Below, piece after piece: positions 63,845-64,000 of a DNA stretch of 64,000 nucleotides. Within the stretch, counting starts at the first letter, position 1. The number at the start of each line of letters is the position of its first letter. The notes beneath the pieces were generated by a model. The model was not told the DNA's origin, ran no database searches, and saw nothing but the letters and a program-made list of their open reading frames with translations. The DNA is taken from the NCBI RefSeq assembly GCF_036088315.1, contig NZ_CP107996.1, positions 6,933,001 to 6,997,000 of the forward strand, written 5' to 3'. The DNA comes from Streptomyces sp. NBC_00344. Lineage in GTDB: Bacteria > Actinomycetota > Actinomycetes > Streptomycetales > Streptomycetaceae. A program made the translations under genes and the position numbers.

Positions 63845-64000
63845 GTGACCGGTAATCAGAAGAAACTGATCGCAGTTGCCTGCTGCGTGATCACGTCCCT
63901 GCTTCTCGCCGATGCCTGCAAGGACGTGACCGCCGCGCTTGGCGCATCGACACTCGCCAGCGTCTCTGCTGGCGGAGGGGCGTTCGGCTTGTCCTGCGGC
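63845..64000 (+). CDS. small membrane or secreted protein, 3' end outside window
   Basis: GTG 63845, with GAGGAAG 5 nt upstream, opens VTGNQKKLIAVACCVITSLL, LADACKDVTAALGASTLASV and SAGGGAFGLSCG, and runs off the window. A basic start followed by a hydrophobic segment suggests a signal peptide or anchor. No family recognised. It lies directly behind the structured leader and may be controlled by it. Confidence 0.6.
   Translation, partial: MTGNQKKLIAVACCVITSLLLADACKDVTAALGASTLASVSAGGGAFGLSCG

Noticed and set aside
1..64000. tRNA or rRNA genes
   Set aside because: I looked for GGTTCGA-type T-loops with matching acceptor stems and for rRNA core sequences and found none.

Overview
The DNA is high-GC and actinobacterial, almost certainly Streptomyces. 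Supporting signs are GC-rich third codon positions, frequent GTG starts, several Streptomyces-type protein families (DUF6131, DUF6243-like, RheA/Hsp18, paired SigB/F/G-type sigma factors, NF041680-type transposase) and a rare TTA codon. The number of decayed, truncated and fused genes and insertion-sequence scraps resembles the unstable arm of a linear chromosome or a large linear plasmid. That placement is inference.

Positions 1-14600 form a stress-response island. It holds a FUSC exporter, an overlapping rsbQ-like hydrolase and PAS/PP2C phosphatase pair (an energy-stress module), a cold-shock protein, an Hsp20 gene divergent from a RheA-like repressor across a matching operator, a DUF2267 protein, two paralogous SigB/F/G-type sigma factors and a CsbD protein. 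Two remnants lie between the sigma genes: a 2Fe-2S dehydrogenase subunit and a DUF2267 tail.

Positions 14800-32600 mix intact metabolic and regulatory genes with fragments. Intact genes are YdcF, a methyltransferase, two SDRs (one divergent from a LysR regulator with a T-N11-A box), a 2OG oxygenase, VOC, an ADP-ribosylation-family protein, a double Lrp/AsnC regulator, a DUF4352 secreted protein and a methyltransferase-Nudix fusion. An Mrr-type nuclease appears frameshifted. Fragments include nicotinamidase, MmyB-type regulators, an alpha/beta hydrolase behind a possible leader peptide and terminator, VOC, and a PCMT-type methyltransferase.

Positions 32900-49500 are mobile-element country. 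An IS5-type element with terminal inverted repeats carries a decayed transposase and an intact passenger gene. A ruined ABC transporter follows. Next is a 5.5-kb RHS/YD-repeat gene, split by one in-frame stop, with a candidate toxin tip and an adjacent low-GC candidate immunity gene. Beyond it are a broken NF041680-type transposase and fragments of an integrase, a DUF3533 protein, a molybdopterin oxidoreductase and ISL3/IS5 transposases.

Positions 49500-64000 again alternate intact small genes (HIT, two GNATs, alpha/beta hydrolase, DoxX, VOC, DinB, DUF6233-like) with truncated ones (quinone reductase, dienelactone hydrolase, DUF4132, glutamate racemase, TnsA-like). The window ends with a roughly 270-nt hairpin-rich leader in front of a small membrane or secreted protein cut by the window edge.
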